Assembly (NCBI GenBank): GCA_036897095.1
Contig: JAYMSP010002282.1
Span: 1 to 25,134 of the forward strand
Length of the DNA stretch: 25,134 nucleotides
From: Plantago elongata
Lineage: Eukaryota; Streptophyta; Magnoliopsida; Lamiales; Plantaginaceae
Reading direction: 5' to 3'
Below the pieces are notes generated by a model, which worked only from the letters and a program-made list of their open reading frames with translations, was not told the DNA's origin and did not search any database. Below are positions 1 through 11,219 of the stretch, one piece after another; positions within the stretch are counted from its first letter, which is position 1, and each line of letters starts with the position of its first letter. The translations under genes were made by a program, and so were the position numbers.

Positions 1-22
1 CACACACACACACACACACACA
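1..22. repeat. (CA)11 microsatellite
   Basis: An uninterrupted run of eleven CA dinucleotides opens the window. It may extend further left. It lies about 950 bp upstream of the first recognisable TFIIA exon, so it is probably in an intron or in the 5' part of that gene. Confidence 0.9.
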
Positions 23-975
23 TTCAATATTCAAATCCATAATATCATAGTTCAATGTTAGTTTTAGGCCATAATTAAGAATTCAATTGTGAGTGTTAAT
101 TTTAGTCCAGAACTAAGTTCTGTATTGGTTTTAGTCGGCCTAATTAAATTGGCATCAAAGTTAGGTTAAAAGTCAGGCTCAAATCTTTTACCCCATCTGT
201 AATAGTCGAATCCACTACTCCCTTGTTTATTGTTCATCACCTCTTCAGCTATATTACAATCTTCTCTCTCTAGAAAATTCCGGTGACGGTGAGGACAATT
301 TTTTTTATCTACTTTTGTAATGTCTTCCAATGGCAAGGACAAAATATCAAAACCAATTGTTCACTAGGGTCCACTGAATTTATTCACTGTGCTTGCAAGG
401 TTGTATGCCTAAAAGCAAGCTCTAATTTAAATTCATGACTGACCTACAATATTGTAGTGAGGTTTCAAATTCACTAAGATAGTATCTGAGTGGTTGAACT
501 TGATCATCTATGTTCGTTCCTTGTACAAAAATACGGAGGTGGTTAGGTGAAACTCGAAAGATAAGCTCTCAGCTTTTCAATATTGTTCAGTCCAGTTGCT
601 CAATTATTAAGACCAAGTATTTGATGGGCATCGACCTTAGTGTTCCTGAAAGCATCCTTTTGCAGTTTTGCCTCAGGGAAACAAAAATAAGTGGAAATGG
701 TCATTTATTACCTTTTAGAAAGAAGATAACCACATTATGATGTTATACCTTTCTTACTTTGAATCCATGCTACATTGCTAAGAAACGGATTTGTCTTTTC
801 TCATTTTTTTTTGTGATGCACTTCTACTATATCTTTCAGACTTCTCGTTAAGTGTGCAAGTGTAATTGCCATCTATTTCAGCTTGTTAACCAGCATTGTC
901 TATCTCTTGAGGATATGGTTTTTTATTTTATTTTTTCGTATGCCAGTTTTATAAAGTATAGTTTTCATTTGGCAG

Positions 976-3571
976 GCCGAAGGGGTTTGTCAGCAGATTT
1001 GTGTTCAAGATGGATCTTCATCAAGGATTCCTCAACTGGATGGCCCCATGCCTGATCCATATGATGATGCGCTATCTACACCTAATGTGAGTTGAGCTTC
1101 CTGTGTTCTCTAAGAATACGAATCTTGCACATATACATTTGACGCAGATAGCAAGGGCTGTAAAGCGTGCTTATCTATATGGAGTGAGCCAGCTATTAAT
1201 TCTATTGTTGCTAATTTGTTATTCTTCATTTCCCATGTCATTAAAACACCAAATTGTTGTCACTCTGTACTAGAATCAATGAACTGCGTGCTATTTCCAC
1301 TTAAAGCAGACTGGTAGTTTGGTGGTTCATTAGTTTTCTTCTGTTGAAAGTTGTCCATGTGTTGTCATTGACCCTTCAGATTACTGAGACATTTCACTTC
1401 TGCTTCCGCTTCATCTCTCGTCTCAGGCTCCTTTTATTCACTGAGCCATCCTCTTAAATCTTCCCTATATGAGTCAGTTCATAACATGGGTAGTCTGTTT
1501 ATTAATGTTATCTAGAATCTTCAGTGAGTCTTAAGACTTCAATATACTCCCATCACAATGTAGAATCCTGTAATATTCCGTTTTTTACTTGTGAAGTGTC
1601 ATGGATCACTCACACGTTATATACCACCATCAACCATCTCTCTTATCTTGACAACGAAGCGCAGCTCAGTTGGTAAGACGCTTCACCTCCAACCAATAGG
1701 TCGGGGGTTCGAGTCACCCTTTTAGCCGTTTCAAAAACAACAAAACCATCTCTCTTATCTCTGTGGTCAGTGCATGGAGAAGTTTAGTGATCGAGCTGTT
1801 AGATAGGGTATTGAAGAATGTCCCAGAATGTGGCTCTTTTGAATTTGGTTGTGTTGTAAGTGAAGTTGGGTCCCTTTTTTTCCGTGAACGACCTAAATTA
1901 GTTAAGTGCCTGTTATCCTGTACCAAGTAAAATTTATATTTCATGGCTGATCTTTTTTCTTCCTCCTTTCTGTTGATGGGTTATCTCTTCCTGTAATGTC
2001 CTGATGAACAAGACCATATATGTTGGTTGATACTTGATACCAACTAGTTTTCTGCTTATTTGAGTTCTGATATTTCTTTGAATTTAGGTGTGGTTACTAC
2101 ATTTGTCATTTGATTTCTGCTTCTATTGGAACTAGATGGCCCCTTTCTGTACCTTACAAATCTATCCAGCAACTTACCTTATTGACAACTTGTAGATGTT
2201 ATCCTTCATTGAAAACTTGTAATTTTTAAATTTTGGCTAACTAGATCCGATCCTTAGTTAAGGCCAGAAACCTTCGACTTTAGTTGCTGGTTTCCATGTT
2301 TGCCATGATTCCTTAATTTGATTGATGTGTTGTTGAAGTTGGAGGTTTGTGTCTGCTTTCATATGCATATCTGACTAATTAGATCCTCAAGTAAGGCCAA
2401 ACTGTCAATGTCTTCAGTTGCTGTCCTGTTGGTTGACATATTTGCCGTGATTCCTTAATTTCATTGTTATGCTGTGGAAGTTGAGATGTTTCTGTTTGAT
2501 TTCATATGCATATGCTAACTTGGTTGCTATGTTTTGACATTGAAAGATATACAACTACCAAGGAGTCGTCAATGAAGACTACAACATAGTTAACACACCT
2601 ATGCCAAACGGTAAATTGATCATTTATCATTATTGAATGGTTTCAAAGTATCTTGCTCCAGTACTTATATTGGCACGTAAACATTTAGAGATCCAAGCAC
2701 AAACTCCTGCACCTGTCCAGAATGAGAATCTTTATGATGACGACGAGGAACCCTTGAATGAAGATGACGACGACGAGTTGGACGATGCAGAGAACGCGGA
2801 GGAAATGAATACAACACACTTGGTTCTAGCTCAGTTCGACAAGGTATTGAGTTGTAATTTGCGCGAATTCACCGGATGTACTTGTGGTTTAATGATACAT
2901 AGCAAAGACCCACAATTTCACATCCTCCTAGGTGATATTTGGATTTCAATTACCCTTTATGTTCTTCAGAGATTTTAATATTGTGATATTGAGTTTGAAA
3001 AGAATACATCTGCCCAAGGGATATCCCAAAGAGCAACTCTGGGAACAGACCATTTCTCATAGAGAAGGATCAACATGACATATTTAGGTGCTTAAGCTAC
3101 AAACATCACATTTAGAAATAAAGTACTAATGCATGCACATGTTTATTTTTAAGTTAAACATATGGTATTTGTAGTTAAGTATGTGATGTTGATCCGGTCT
3201 TTCCGACATATTGTCTCTTGCAAAAGTTTGTAATCCCAAATATCCCCTGGTTTTTGTGGAATTTGTAATTTCTTTGTTGTTCCCATTTCTTTGGGTGCAC
3301 AGTAAACAGTTGGTGTTCCTAGTATTTTTGTTTGATTCGACGTTTTGAGCTGGGGACTTGCGTATATAGGTAACAAGAACCAAAAGCAGGTGGAAGTGCA
3401 CATTGAAGGATGGCATTATGCACATAAACAACAAAGACATTCTGTTCAACAAGGTGCATGTCGTGTTTTTTTAACGAGTCTATTTGAATTGTGAGTCCAT
3501 TTGTCTGGAAATATTTTAACTGTTGGATATGATGGTTTCTTCTTCAGGCAACTGGCGAATTTGACTTCTGA
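976..3571 (+). CDS. TFIIA-L: Transcription initiation factor IIA large subunit, 3' exons (5' part missing)
   Basis: TFIIA large (alpha/beta) subunit, a nuclear general transcription factor that stabilises TBP on the TATA box. Five exons join in frame: 976-1086, 2547-2610, 2689-2843, 3370-3453 and 3548-3571 (TGA), all with AG/GT borders. In order they encode a linker with the family-typical IPQLDGPMPDPYDDALSTPN, then IYNYQGVVNEDYN, then a strongly acidic stretch (DDDEEPLNEDDDDELDD). That runs into LVLAQFDK, followed by the C-terminal beta-barrel piece VTRTKSRWKCTLKDGIMHIN and the ending ATGEFDF. The acidic linker plus TRTKSRWKC domain is diagnostic of the family. The N-terminal helical domain is not found in 1-975, so that stretch is probably a long intron and the gene begins outside the window. 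No frameshift or premature stop is seen in the exons read. Confidence 0.9.
1632..1760 (+). mobile_element. Short tRNA-derived SINE/retroposon with 17-bp target-site duplications
   Basis: A 95-bp insert (1649-1743) is flanked by two perfect copies of AACCATCTCTCTTATCT (1632-1648 and 1744-1760). The insert carries a Pol III A-box-like sequence CAGCTCAGTTGG at 1662-1673 and a B-box GGTTCGAGTC at 1706-1715. It ends in an A-rich tail (CAAAAACAACAA). It lies in the TFIIA intron between exons 976-1086 and 2547-2610, in the same orientation as the gene. The body is little more than the tRNA-like head, so it could be a minimal SINE or a tRNA retropseudogene. It does not fold into a convincing complete cloverleaf, so a functional tRNA gene is unlikely. 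Confidence 0.85.
2236..2515. repeat. Diverged tandem duplication of about 142 bp in a TFIIA intron
   Basis: Two adjacent, partly diverged copies (about 2236-2371 and 2371-2515) share blocks in the same order. These are AGATCC...AAGGCC, TCAGTTGCTG/TTAGTTGCTG, TTTGCC(A/G)TGATTCCTTAATTT and TTTCATATGCATAT. The offset between matching blocks is 142-143 bp. The duplication sits just upstream of the exon beginning at 2547. Confidence 0.75.
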
Positions 3572-4405
3572 TTTGCTAAGAAGTCTCAAGCTTCCAAATG
3601 GCTTTGCTGCTCAGTTCGAGGGTATTCAGAGGCGCTTCATATATTTTCGTAGTCTGTTGTCTGGTCTCTATTTGAATGAGAATTACAGAAACTGGGAACA
3701 ATTTGTGATGGCCGTATGTACATAAAGAGTTTTGGCTCCTAAGACCTATGCAGTTTAAACCATAAGAAATCTGAATCGGTGTAATGTTAAATTACTGTAA
3801 ACTTGGAAGATTTTGTCATTAGTACCTATTTTTTGGTTTCGGTATTCAATCTCTACTACTAATCATTCTGATTGAGTTTATGTCGTCAATGTTATCTACC
3901 CGTTGATGCATTACTAGTTCATTGATGTGTTAATTGTACGTCAAAACATTTTAAACCCTATCTATACCTCTTGACGTGGTCAAGTACAATGCAGTAGTAA
4001 ATGGATAGTTACTTTTCAGCCCAGCACATTTTCTTCCAATCGACATGAGTACATGGACATCTCTTGTTTACGTGGATGTGTGCTATCCGTGAGTGATCTG
4101 ATCTGTCTCGGTGTTTTGTTTGTCACAGAACATTCGACATTTTTGTTACTGATGAGAGCAATGCTTATTAAGTTGTTCAAATGAATAGTTGTAGCATGGT
4201 GTGTGTTCATTAAGTTGCAAATGAATAGCTATAGCATGGTGGTGTGTCTCGAAGAGTAAAGCAGCAAAACTTGGCAAAACTTTCAGATTTCATACATACT
4301 AGAGACGAAGGTAGTCATCAAGAGTATAACCGAAACACAAGAAACTTGAAAAACCACACACTTGACGCTTTCTTGCACACATCGAGACCGCACGATGATC
4401 AACCT
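3572..4405. other. Convergent 3' flanks of TFIIA (+) and the small minus-strand gene
   Basis: No credible coding sequence is seen here. The left part should contain the TFIIA 3' UTR and the right part the 3' UTR of the gene at 4406-4741. At about 4166-4247 there is a roughly 41-bp imperfect tandem duplication, each copy containing ATTAAGTTG, AAATGAATAG and TAGCATGGTG. Confidence 0.6.
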
Positions 4406-4741
4406 TCACGCGTGTTCCACAAGCATACATTGCGATTGAAACATCGACCCTAGCTTGGATGGCTCCATCATCGTCCCAATAGCCGGATGTTGCCACCCGT
4501 TAGCAGTCACCGCTACACAACTCATCTCATTACTCTCACTCGGTTTCAACTGCCTCTCTTCAGCCGCCACAGGAGACAATATAAGCGGGGACAACAAAGG
4601 GATTGCACACCGAGCATCAACACTGTTAATCCGACACTCATCAAGCTGGAGGGCAGACGGAGCACGCTTCTGCAACCTCGTCGGAGGCTTGGTCTTCTTC
4701 GCCTTTTTCCTACGCTCTTCTTTCATGCTCACTACATCCAT
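4406..4741 (-). CDS. Small basic protein, unrecognised plant family (111 aa)
   Basis: A single-exon reading frame of 111 residues starts at an ATG at 4739-4741 and stops at 4406-4408. I cannot name the family. Visible features are a lysine/arginine cluster at residues 9-19 (ERRKKAKKTK), which could be a nuclear-localisation signal, and TRLQKRAPSALQLDE at about 21-35. A short hydrophobic, proline-containing AIPLLSPLILSP segment lies near residues 46-57, and the tail is FQSQCMLVEHA. Segments of this kind look conserved rather than random, which favours this strand over the overlapping plus-strand frames. A TATA-like element and a G-box lie upstream in the right orientation. Function is unknown; a small nuclear regulatory or stress-related protein is a guess only. 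Confidence 0.6.
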   Translation of the reverse strand: MDVVSMKEERRKKAKKTKPPTRLQKRAPSALQLDECRINSVDARCAIPLLSPLILSPVAAEERQLKPSESNEMSCVAVTANGWQHPAIGTMMEPSKLGSMFQSQCMLVEHA

Positions 4742-4903
4742 TGGAAGAACACAAGCTTTTCAAAGAACAATAAAATGGGAACAAGTGAAGGTAGGTAAGG
4801 TATTTTTATAAAAATGTTGTAAAGATAGAGAGTACTATATGAGGATCCGGGAAATGAGGTAGATTATGGTTATCAAGTGGTGTGAGAAAAGGCAAAAAGG
4901 GGT

Positions 4904-5026
4904 TAAATATATAAGGGATTTGGGATTGGACTGGATGGTTTTGCATGTGAATGTAGCACGTAAGAGATGTGATGAGAAATGAATTAGTGAGTAAGTGAGT
5001 ATTTGTCGCCATAACTAGTTCACGTG
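4904..5026 (-). promoter_or_regulatory. Putative promoter of the 111-aa gene: TATA box and G-box
   Basis: On the minus strand TATATATTTA (4913-4904) lies about 165 bp upstream of the ATG at 4741. A G-box, CACGTG, lies at 5021-5026, about 110 bp further upstream, with a second ACGT core at about 5031. The G-box/ABRE arrangement suggests light or ABA control. This is inferred from motifs only. Confidence 0.4.
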
Positions 5027-5054
5027 TATCACGTACACATGGGTGATGCTGCAT

Positions 5055-6900
5055 TGTGCAGAGAACATTTACTAAATCTAGGTAAAGAAATCAAAGTTTT
5101 TGTTGGATTGGATATTTGGATGGATAGATTATTATAGTATATGTGCCACTGTTTATCCCAGTAATTTCACTGTTTTCTTGCTACCTTGTAAGAGAGACAC
5201 GATATTCTCGAGGAATTGATTAACTTTTGTGTGTAAAAATTGCAGATTCATTAATCCTTTGCTTTTTTTAGATGTTCTACGAGTCTCTCGTGAGGGTGAT
5301 AATGACGGGGAATGTCACATTTATTCTGCTACTTCTTCATTCCTGTGTGTATGGATTTTACCATGAATTTCATTTTTTTTGGGAAAAAACGTGAGGAGAT
5401 GGTAGTTTGAGATGCAAATTGTGTGAGAAAAATTAGATATATTATGTTATATTAATTCATATGTATTTCATTATTTAAGTCTGCGTTGATATATATAATT
5501 AACCGGTTTTAGATTTATTACTCATGATGGTGATTGAACTATTCAGGGATTTCACGTGGATAAATTATGATGGATGTGATATAGTGTTCTGCACGAATTA
5601 TGAAAAGAGAATTAGTTAGCTTATTTACATCATTTTGCATGTGTTATATTTTTTTTTAATCATTATTAGATTTTATTGAGGGTGATAGGTGTGAAACAAA
5701 ACTAATATTGTTATTGAAGTTAATTATAAATATTGAAGTTATACGAGATGGTATAAAACGATACAAGTATATCTTAAAAAAGAAATATGTATTGAAATGA
5801 AAAACAAATTTTGCAGAACTATCAATTTAAACTCATTGGCTCATTTGCACACAAGTAAGACCATGCTAAGTTTTATACTCGCAAACACAAATGAAATATC
5901 TTTTAATACAACTAGTTTAGGCTTTAGAATATTAATTTAGAGAAAATCTCCACTTGGATTATGAATTATTTTATGTTGGTTTGCATCCTAGTAATAACAA
6001 ATTGAAGTATTACAAATGAATTAATTAGACTCTTAATTACTTATAGGAATTCTTTTATAAAAAACTAGTATATATGCAAAATCATTTGATTTTATATATT
6101 TTAGATTTATATTTTAAAATTATGACGTTTACAATCAATCGCGATTTACAATATATATTTTGATTTCTTCTAAATGCCTCTCATAATTTCAAGTTTTAAT
6201 AGAAGTGTTTCTTTGAAATGATTGAACAAAGTACAAGTACAAGACATCTGAAAATTTTATTTTCACACTGGTAAAAAGATCATTATGTTACTCTAAGCCC
6301 ATAAATTACCCATTTTCATTTCACTCTTATTTCCTTCCAATTGTCTTTCGCAATACTATAACTTTAATGTAGTAGATTAATAGTTATTAAAAAATAATTA
6401 AAATATTTAAATAATCATGAGCCTTAGTTTGAATTTTTATTATGTGCATAATTAAAAATGATTTCTACATTTAATATTAAAAGTATAACGTACGTTAAAA
6501 TTCGAGAACTCGATTATCATATATACATTTTCATGGTACATTTTTTTTAATTTTCTCTATATATTTGAAAAATGATTTTTACATACACATCTGTAAGTGT
6601 ATGGTCAACGCATTTGAAACGCAACTCGATTAATTGCAGATCAAATAAATTTCGAAAACATTATGTATTTGTGGACAATATCGATACCAATTTAATTCCA
6701 TAAGAACCAAGTCAAAGTCGTGTAAATTCGATTATTGAAATTCCGGAGCGTGGTAGACTGGTAGTTATCTTCTCCAATTCTCCTTACCGTCGATCGCAAA
6801 ATCCACGGTGCATGTCGTCTTCAACGCAACTCGAATTAGCCACCAAACAGTATCAATGGCATCAATACAGTAAGATTTATCACTACCCCTCTTCAATAAA
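5055..6900. other. AT-rich intergenic region with no recognisable gene
   Basis: About 1.85 kb of AT-rich sequence with short poly-A/T runs and no long open frame on either strand. I could not identify transposon termini or conserved coding segments. The right edge (about 6720-6900) is slightly less AT-rich and may hold promoter or leader sequence of the symporter gene. Confidence 0.6.
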
Positions 6901-7005
6901 AGTAATCTTTTTGCATATATTCTTCACTGCTCTGTGTCTAAATGCTACATCAATCCTAATAATATCTCTTTCATTACTCAATTGATGGTCGTAATCAGCT
7001 CAAAA

Positions 7006-10000
7006 ATGGCTCTTTTATACACTCCCCCATTGCTCAATCTCAAGCTGTACAGCAATAAATTCCCACAATTACAAACCCCTTTATGCAAACCCAGGATATC
7101 GTCTTCTAGTGTTTGTTCGGTTACTAACCATTTTGAGCTTTTGTGCACTAAAAGCCGCTCTGTGCTTTTGGCTGATGGCAAAGGGTTCAGAGCATTTCCT
7201 CGAGGGTCTAAGGTATTGAAAGCCGAAATTGAGTAATAGAAATCGTTTCTTGATTTCCTTTTCTCTTGTTTAGTGTGTGTGTACTCTGGTAGTACTAGTA
7301 GATTTTTGATCAAATGATTTGATGGTTTAAGTTGTTTTTTTTTTTTTTTGGTGGAAGATTGTAGCCTCTTCGTCTTCGTCTTCTGGTGAAGCTGAGCCTT
7401 TTCGTTCTAGAACAACAGAGCAAGAAGCTTTTAACTGGCCTTCCGTTATCCTGCCGTAAGTACGCTTGCCTAATTGCTTAATGTTTACATTTATGTGTTT
7501 AGTATTGTTTTCTGTTTTAACTTACTTTCCATGATTAATATGTCGGGAGATTTAAGTTGTAATTGAGTTCAACTGAGTTGTGATTTCCAATATAACTTGA
7601 TCATCCTTAATAGATTTTGGAGGTTTGTTATATAGTCACGTGGCTTGTGAGATGAGTTTTGCAACAATATATCGAGTCGAATTATGCAAGTTAAGTATAA
7701 TTGACTAAATGCTCAAAATTCCCCCAAAAAATACATCTTTTGCAATAAGTTTGACACGTTTCAACCTACTACTTTTCTGAGAATTTGTTTAACATCCTTA
7801 ATTCAATTCAAACAGCTAATATGTGTGTTGTGGTGACGGTGTCCGTGCAAGTATATAAGCACATAATGGTGGATTTGATCAGTGTCCATTAGGTTTGGGC
7901 TTCTGAGTTCTGAGCACTTGAAACTTATTAAAAATATGAAGACTAGAAGAACATTTTATAGCGTAATAGGTGGGGATTCGGTATTTGATGGAAATATGTT
8001 CTCGTTTCTTAAAGTTAAAAATTTGGGTTATTTTCATTACTTTGAGCCAATGCGTATCTTGGGTTTATAAATACTGGCCTTTCCTCACTGTATTAAACTG
8101 CTTAGCTTTGTTGCCGAATGGTTTATGTACCTGTATATCGTGACTTACATATCTCAATTCCAGATTTCTGTTCCCGGCCCTAGGTGGTTTATTATTTGGA
8201 TATGACATTGGAGCAACTTCTGGAGCTGCCCTCTCGTTGCAGGTAGCATTCCCGCTCCATGCATTCTGAGATAATTTTGAAGTATTGCTTAATTTGACTA
8301 TATTTACAGTCACCTGAGCTCAGTGGAACAACTTGGTTCAATCTCTCAGCAGTCCAACTTGGTCTAGTGGTGAGTTTTGAGTGATTACTGCGTTTTCTGA
8401 TAGGTATCTTCCATGGCTGTACTTACCATTTGATCGGTCTGTTGAATAAGGTCAGTGGCTCCCTGTATGGAGCTCTGCTTGGTTCTCTCATTGCATTCCC
8501 GTTGGCTGATTTTCTTGGTACGCTTTGGTTCCGACTACATCTTTCCTCTTTGAGAATTATCTATACTCTTAAAATTATGGCCAGTAATATCACGCAGGAA
8601 GGAAGCGAGAGCTTATCATTGCATCCCTCTTATATGCAACTGGTGGTATATTGACTGCCTCTTCTCCTGGCCTTGGTGTTCTCTTGGCATCCCGTCTTCT
8701 TTATGGTCTTGGAATTGGCATGGTAAAGTTTCCTTTGCGTTTTGAAGTTAATCAGTGTTTTTGTAAATGATGGTCGTATCTTGACCAGACTAGTTTGGCA
8801 GGCAATGCATGGAGCACCTCTTTACATAGCGGAGACTTGCCCATCTCAGATTAGGGGAACCTTGATCTCTCTCAAGGAGCTCTTTATAGTCCTAGGGATA
8901 TTGGTAAATCATTTCTCCGGCAGATAATTATCTTCTCCTGCACTTCTGAAATGCAATGACATATGTTGAGTTACTTTTTTCTTTATGCAGTTAGGTTATC
9001 TTGTTGGCAGTGTTGAAATTAATGCTGTCGGAGGATGGCGTTACATGTTTGGGTGTAGTGCCCCATTTGCCTTACTGATGGGGTTAGGCATGTGTAGTCT
9101 ACCTGAGTCTCCACGTTGGTTACTTCTTAGGGCAGTCCAAGGTAAAGGGCCTATGCAAGAATTTAAAGAAAAGGCTATTGTTGCATTGAGAAAACTGAGA
9201 GGTGGTTCTGTTGATGAGAAATCATCTGAAAAGCAAATAGAAGAAGCCCTGGTCTCTCTCAAATCTGCTTATGCTGGCCAGGATACTGAAGGAAGTTTTC
9301 TGGAGGTGTTTCAGGGCTCAAGTCTAAAAGCCTTTATAATCGGTGGAGGTTTGGTGCTCTTTCAGCAGGTTGATATTGCCTCCACTTACACATATTAGCT
9401 GTTTTTTTCCTTCTCCATTTTCTAACGCAGGTCATGTTGTTCTGGATTTGTGAACACATCAGATCACTGGGCAACCAAGTGTTCTGTACTATGCCGGTCC
9501 TATTCTTCAGGTATTTGAGCACTTCTCTCTCTCTCACACACACACAGGATATCCTCCCTCCGTCCCAGAACTAATGTCCCATATTCGATTTTATATATGT
9601 CCCATTTCCTTTTTTGGTACGATTTACCATATATGTGACTTGTGCCACTATCTCTTACACTGCAGCTTAATCTCAGTTTATTTTTCTGGTTGTTCTTGTT
9701 ATCATTTGACTAATAAGTACTAACTACTGTACTTCATTGATTTCATCCTAGAGCGCTGGATTCTCTGCTGCTGCTGATGCTACTAAACTCTCAGTTGTTG
9801 TTGGTGTATTTAAGGTACTTGCAATTCCCTAACTAGGCAATATAAGCAGCACTTACATGGCAGAAGAGAGGACGTTTTGGTAGATTTCCTTGCTTGGAGT
9901 ATAGGCTTACTTATCGTTTGGGATTGATGCATCGGTCCATTTGTGCAGTTTCTGATGACTGGAGTAGCTGTCCTGAAGGTTGACGATATTGGAAGAAGAC

Positions 10001-10730
10001 CTCTGTTGATTGCAGGTGTTGGTGGACTTGTAAGTGACAGCTACCCTTGTACAATTCTTATTTAGTTTGTCATCTTGAAAAGTTGTCTGATGTTATTTTG
10101 GTGAGTAATTTCTTTTACTTCCCATCACAGGCCTTCTCTTTGCTGCTTCTTTCAGCCTATTATAAGTTCCTTGGAGGTTATCCTTTTGTAGCCGTGGCTG
10201 CTTTGCTTCTCTACGTTGGTTGCTACCAGGTAACTTTGAAACCTACTTCAAAGCACATAAAATTACAGCTCGAACAATCATGGGGGATCCTCGTTATTAT
10301 TATTGCAATAAAATTCCTTCCTGAGCATTTTTGAGACCGTGATTTCTTGCTGTTGATTTTTGTTATAGATATCATTTGGACCCATCAGTTGGCTTATGGT
10401 ATCAGAGATATTCCCGCTTCGCACTAGAGGAAAGGGTATCAGTCTAGCAGTGCTCACTAATTTTGGCTCAAACGCATTAGTTACATTTGCTTTCTCACCG
10501 CTAAAGGTGCTGATAGTTGGATAAACTTCTTCGTTTCCTCTTTGCATCATTATTTTGTTGGTCTGGAGAAAAATAAGTTTTTCCCGTATCTGCAGGAGTT
10601 ACTTGGAGCTGAAAATTTGTTTCTTCTGTTTGGTGTAATTGCTATTCTTTCGCTTGTATTTGTGATTGTCACTGTTCCAGAGACCAAAGGCTTGACCTTG
10701 GAGGAAATCGAATCCAAAATTTTGAAGTGA
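7006..10730 (+). CDS. D-xylose-proton symporter-like 3, chloroplastic (MFS sugar transporter)
   Basis: Predicted plastid-envelope sugar transporter of the major facilitator superfamily, orthologue-like to Arabidopsis At5g59250. Exons: 7006-7212, 7358-7455, 8164-8242, 8310-8369, 8451-8517, 8598-8722, 8802-8903, 8991-9368, 9463-9510, 9752-9814, 9949-10029, 10131-10229, 10369-10506 and 10596-10730. All borders are GT-AG and phases agree, giving 559 codons, the expected length. Residues 1 to about 95 form a Ser/basic-rich transit-peptide-like leader. MFS sugar-porter signatures follow: GGLLFGYDIG (about 109-118), FLGRKRE loop (about 169-175), PESPRW (284-289), FQQITGQ (370-376), DDIGRRP (421-427) and PETKG (543-547). 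The start at 7006 (AAAAATGG) is chosen because it opens a MALLYTPP transit peptide; in-frame ATGs at 6985 and 6934 are alternatives. Transport substrate is inferred from family naming and not shown by the sequence. Confidence 0.95.
9549..9660. mobile_element. Stowaway-like MITE terminal fragment in a symporter intron
   Basis: CTCCCTCCGTCCC at 9554-9566, preceded by TA-containing sequence, matches the typical Stowaway (Tc1/mariner MITE) terminus. It is followed by the usual AATGTCCCAT...TGTCCCATTT type of interior. It lies in the intron 9511-9751. No matching GGGACGGAGGGAG end is found, so this is a truncated or decayed copy. A CT then CA dinucleotide stretch (about 9522-9546) abuts it on the left. 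Confidence 0.55.
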
Positions 10731-11219
10731 AAGCTCCATGAGTTGGTACCGGCATTCCATTACAAAATTTCCAAGTACTATTATATTTATTACCTGTCCA
10801 AATGTAGTTACTGGCATCGCTTTTAACAATAAATCACATTGTCAACTGTATGAATCTTTCGTGATATATAATTTATACCATTTCTGCTTTATTCTTCTCA
10901 TTGTGCATTTGCAAAGAATAAACATTAATAAGATTAATAAATACTTAGCATATACCGAATCTTTGGTACAAACAGTTCCGCCCAATGTATACACATTGAT
11001 GTGAGGAAAACTATGCTAGTCCTACATGTTTTTTTTATAATATATATTGAATCGTATTGTACTACAGTGCAGGAGACTCTCTGGTACAGTGGATGGGACC
11101 GTTTTCTACTGCTGACAACTAATTTTAGTCCTTCAAAGAAAGACAAAAGGAAATAAATTATGTTTTTAAATCTTTATGCAAATTGATGTTAGTTCAGTTG
11201 GCTGCATATTGCTGAGCCT
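10731..11219. other. Convergent 3' flanks of the symporter and LTI65-like genes
   Basis: The space between the two stop codons contains no credible gene. AATAAA at 10828-10833, about 100 bp after the symporter stop, is a plausible poly(A) signal for that transcript. A minus-strand AATAAA (plus-strand TTTATT near 10885) could serve the opposite gene. Confidence 0.5.

Noticed and set aside
510..740. Possible upstream TFIIA exon or separate small gene
   Set aside because: The 76-residue peptide matches no TFIIA region and has no clear splice borders, so it is treated as intronic.
1655..1727. Functional tRNA gene
   Set aside because: A and B boxes are present, but acceptor and anticodon stems do not pair convincingly. 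The segment also has an A-rich tail and target-site duplications, so it is a retroposed copy.
4455..4811. Plus-strand frames of 103-118 codons
   Set aside because: They overlap the minus-strand 111-aa gene, which has a better start, a lysine-rich cluster and promoter motifs. The plus-strand peptides look like shadows.
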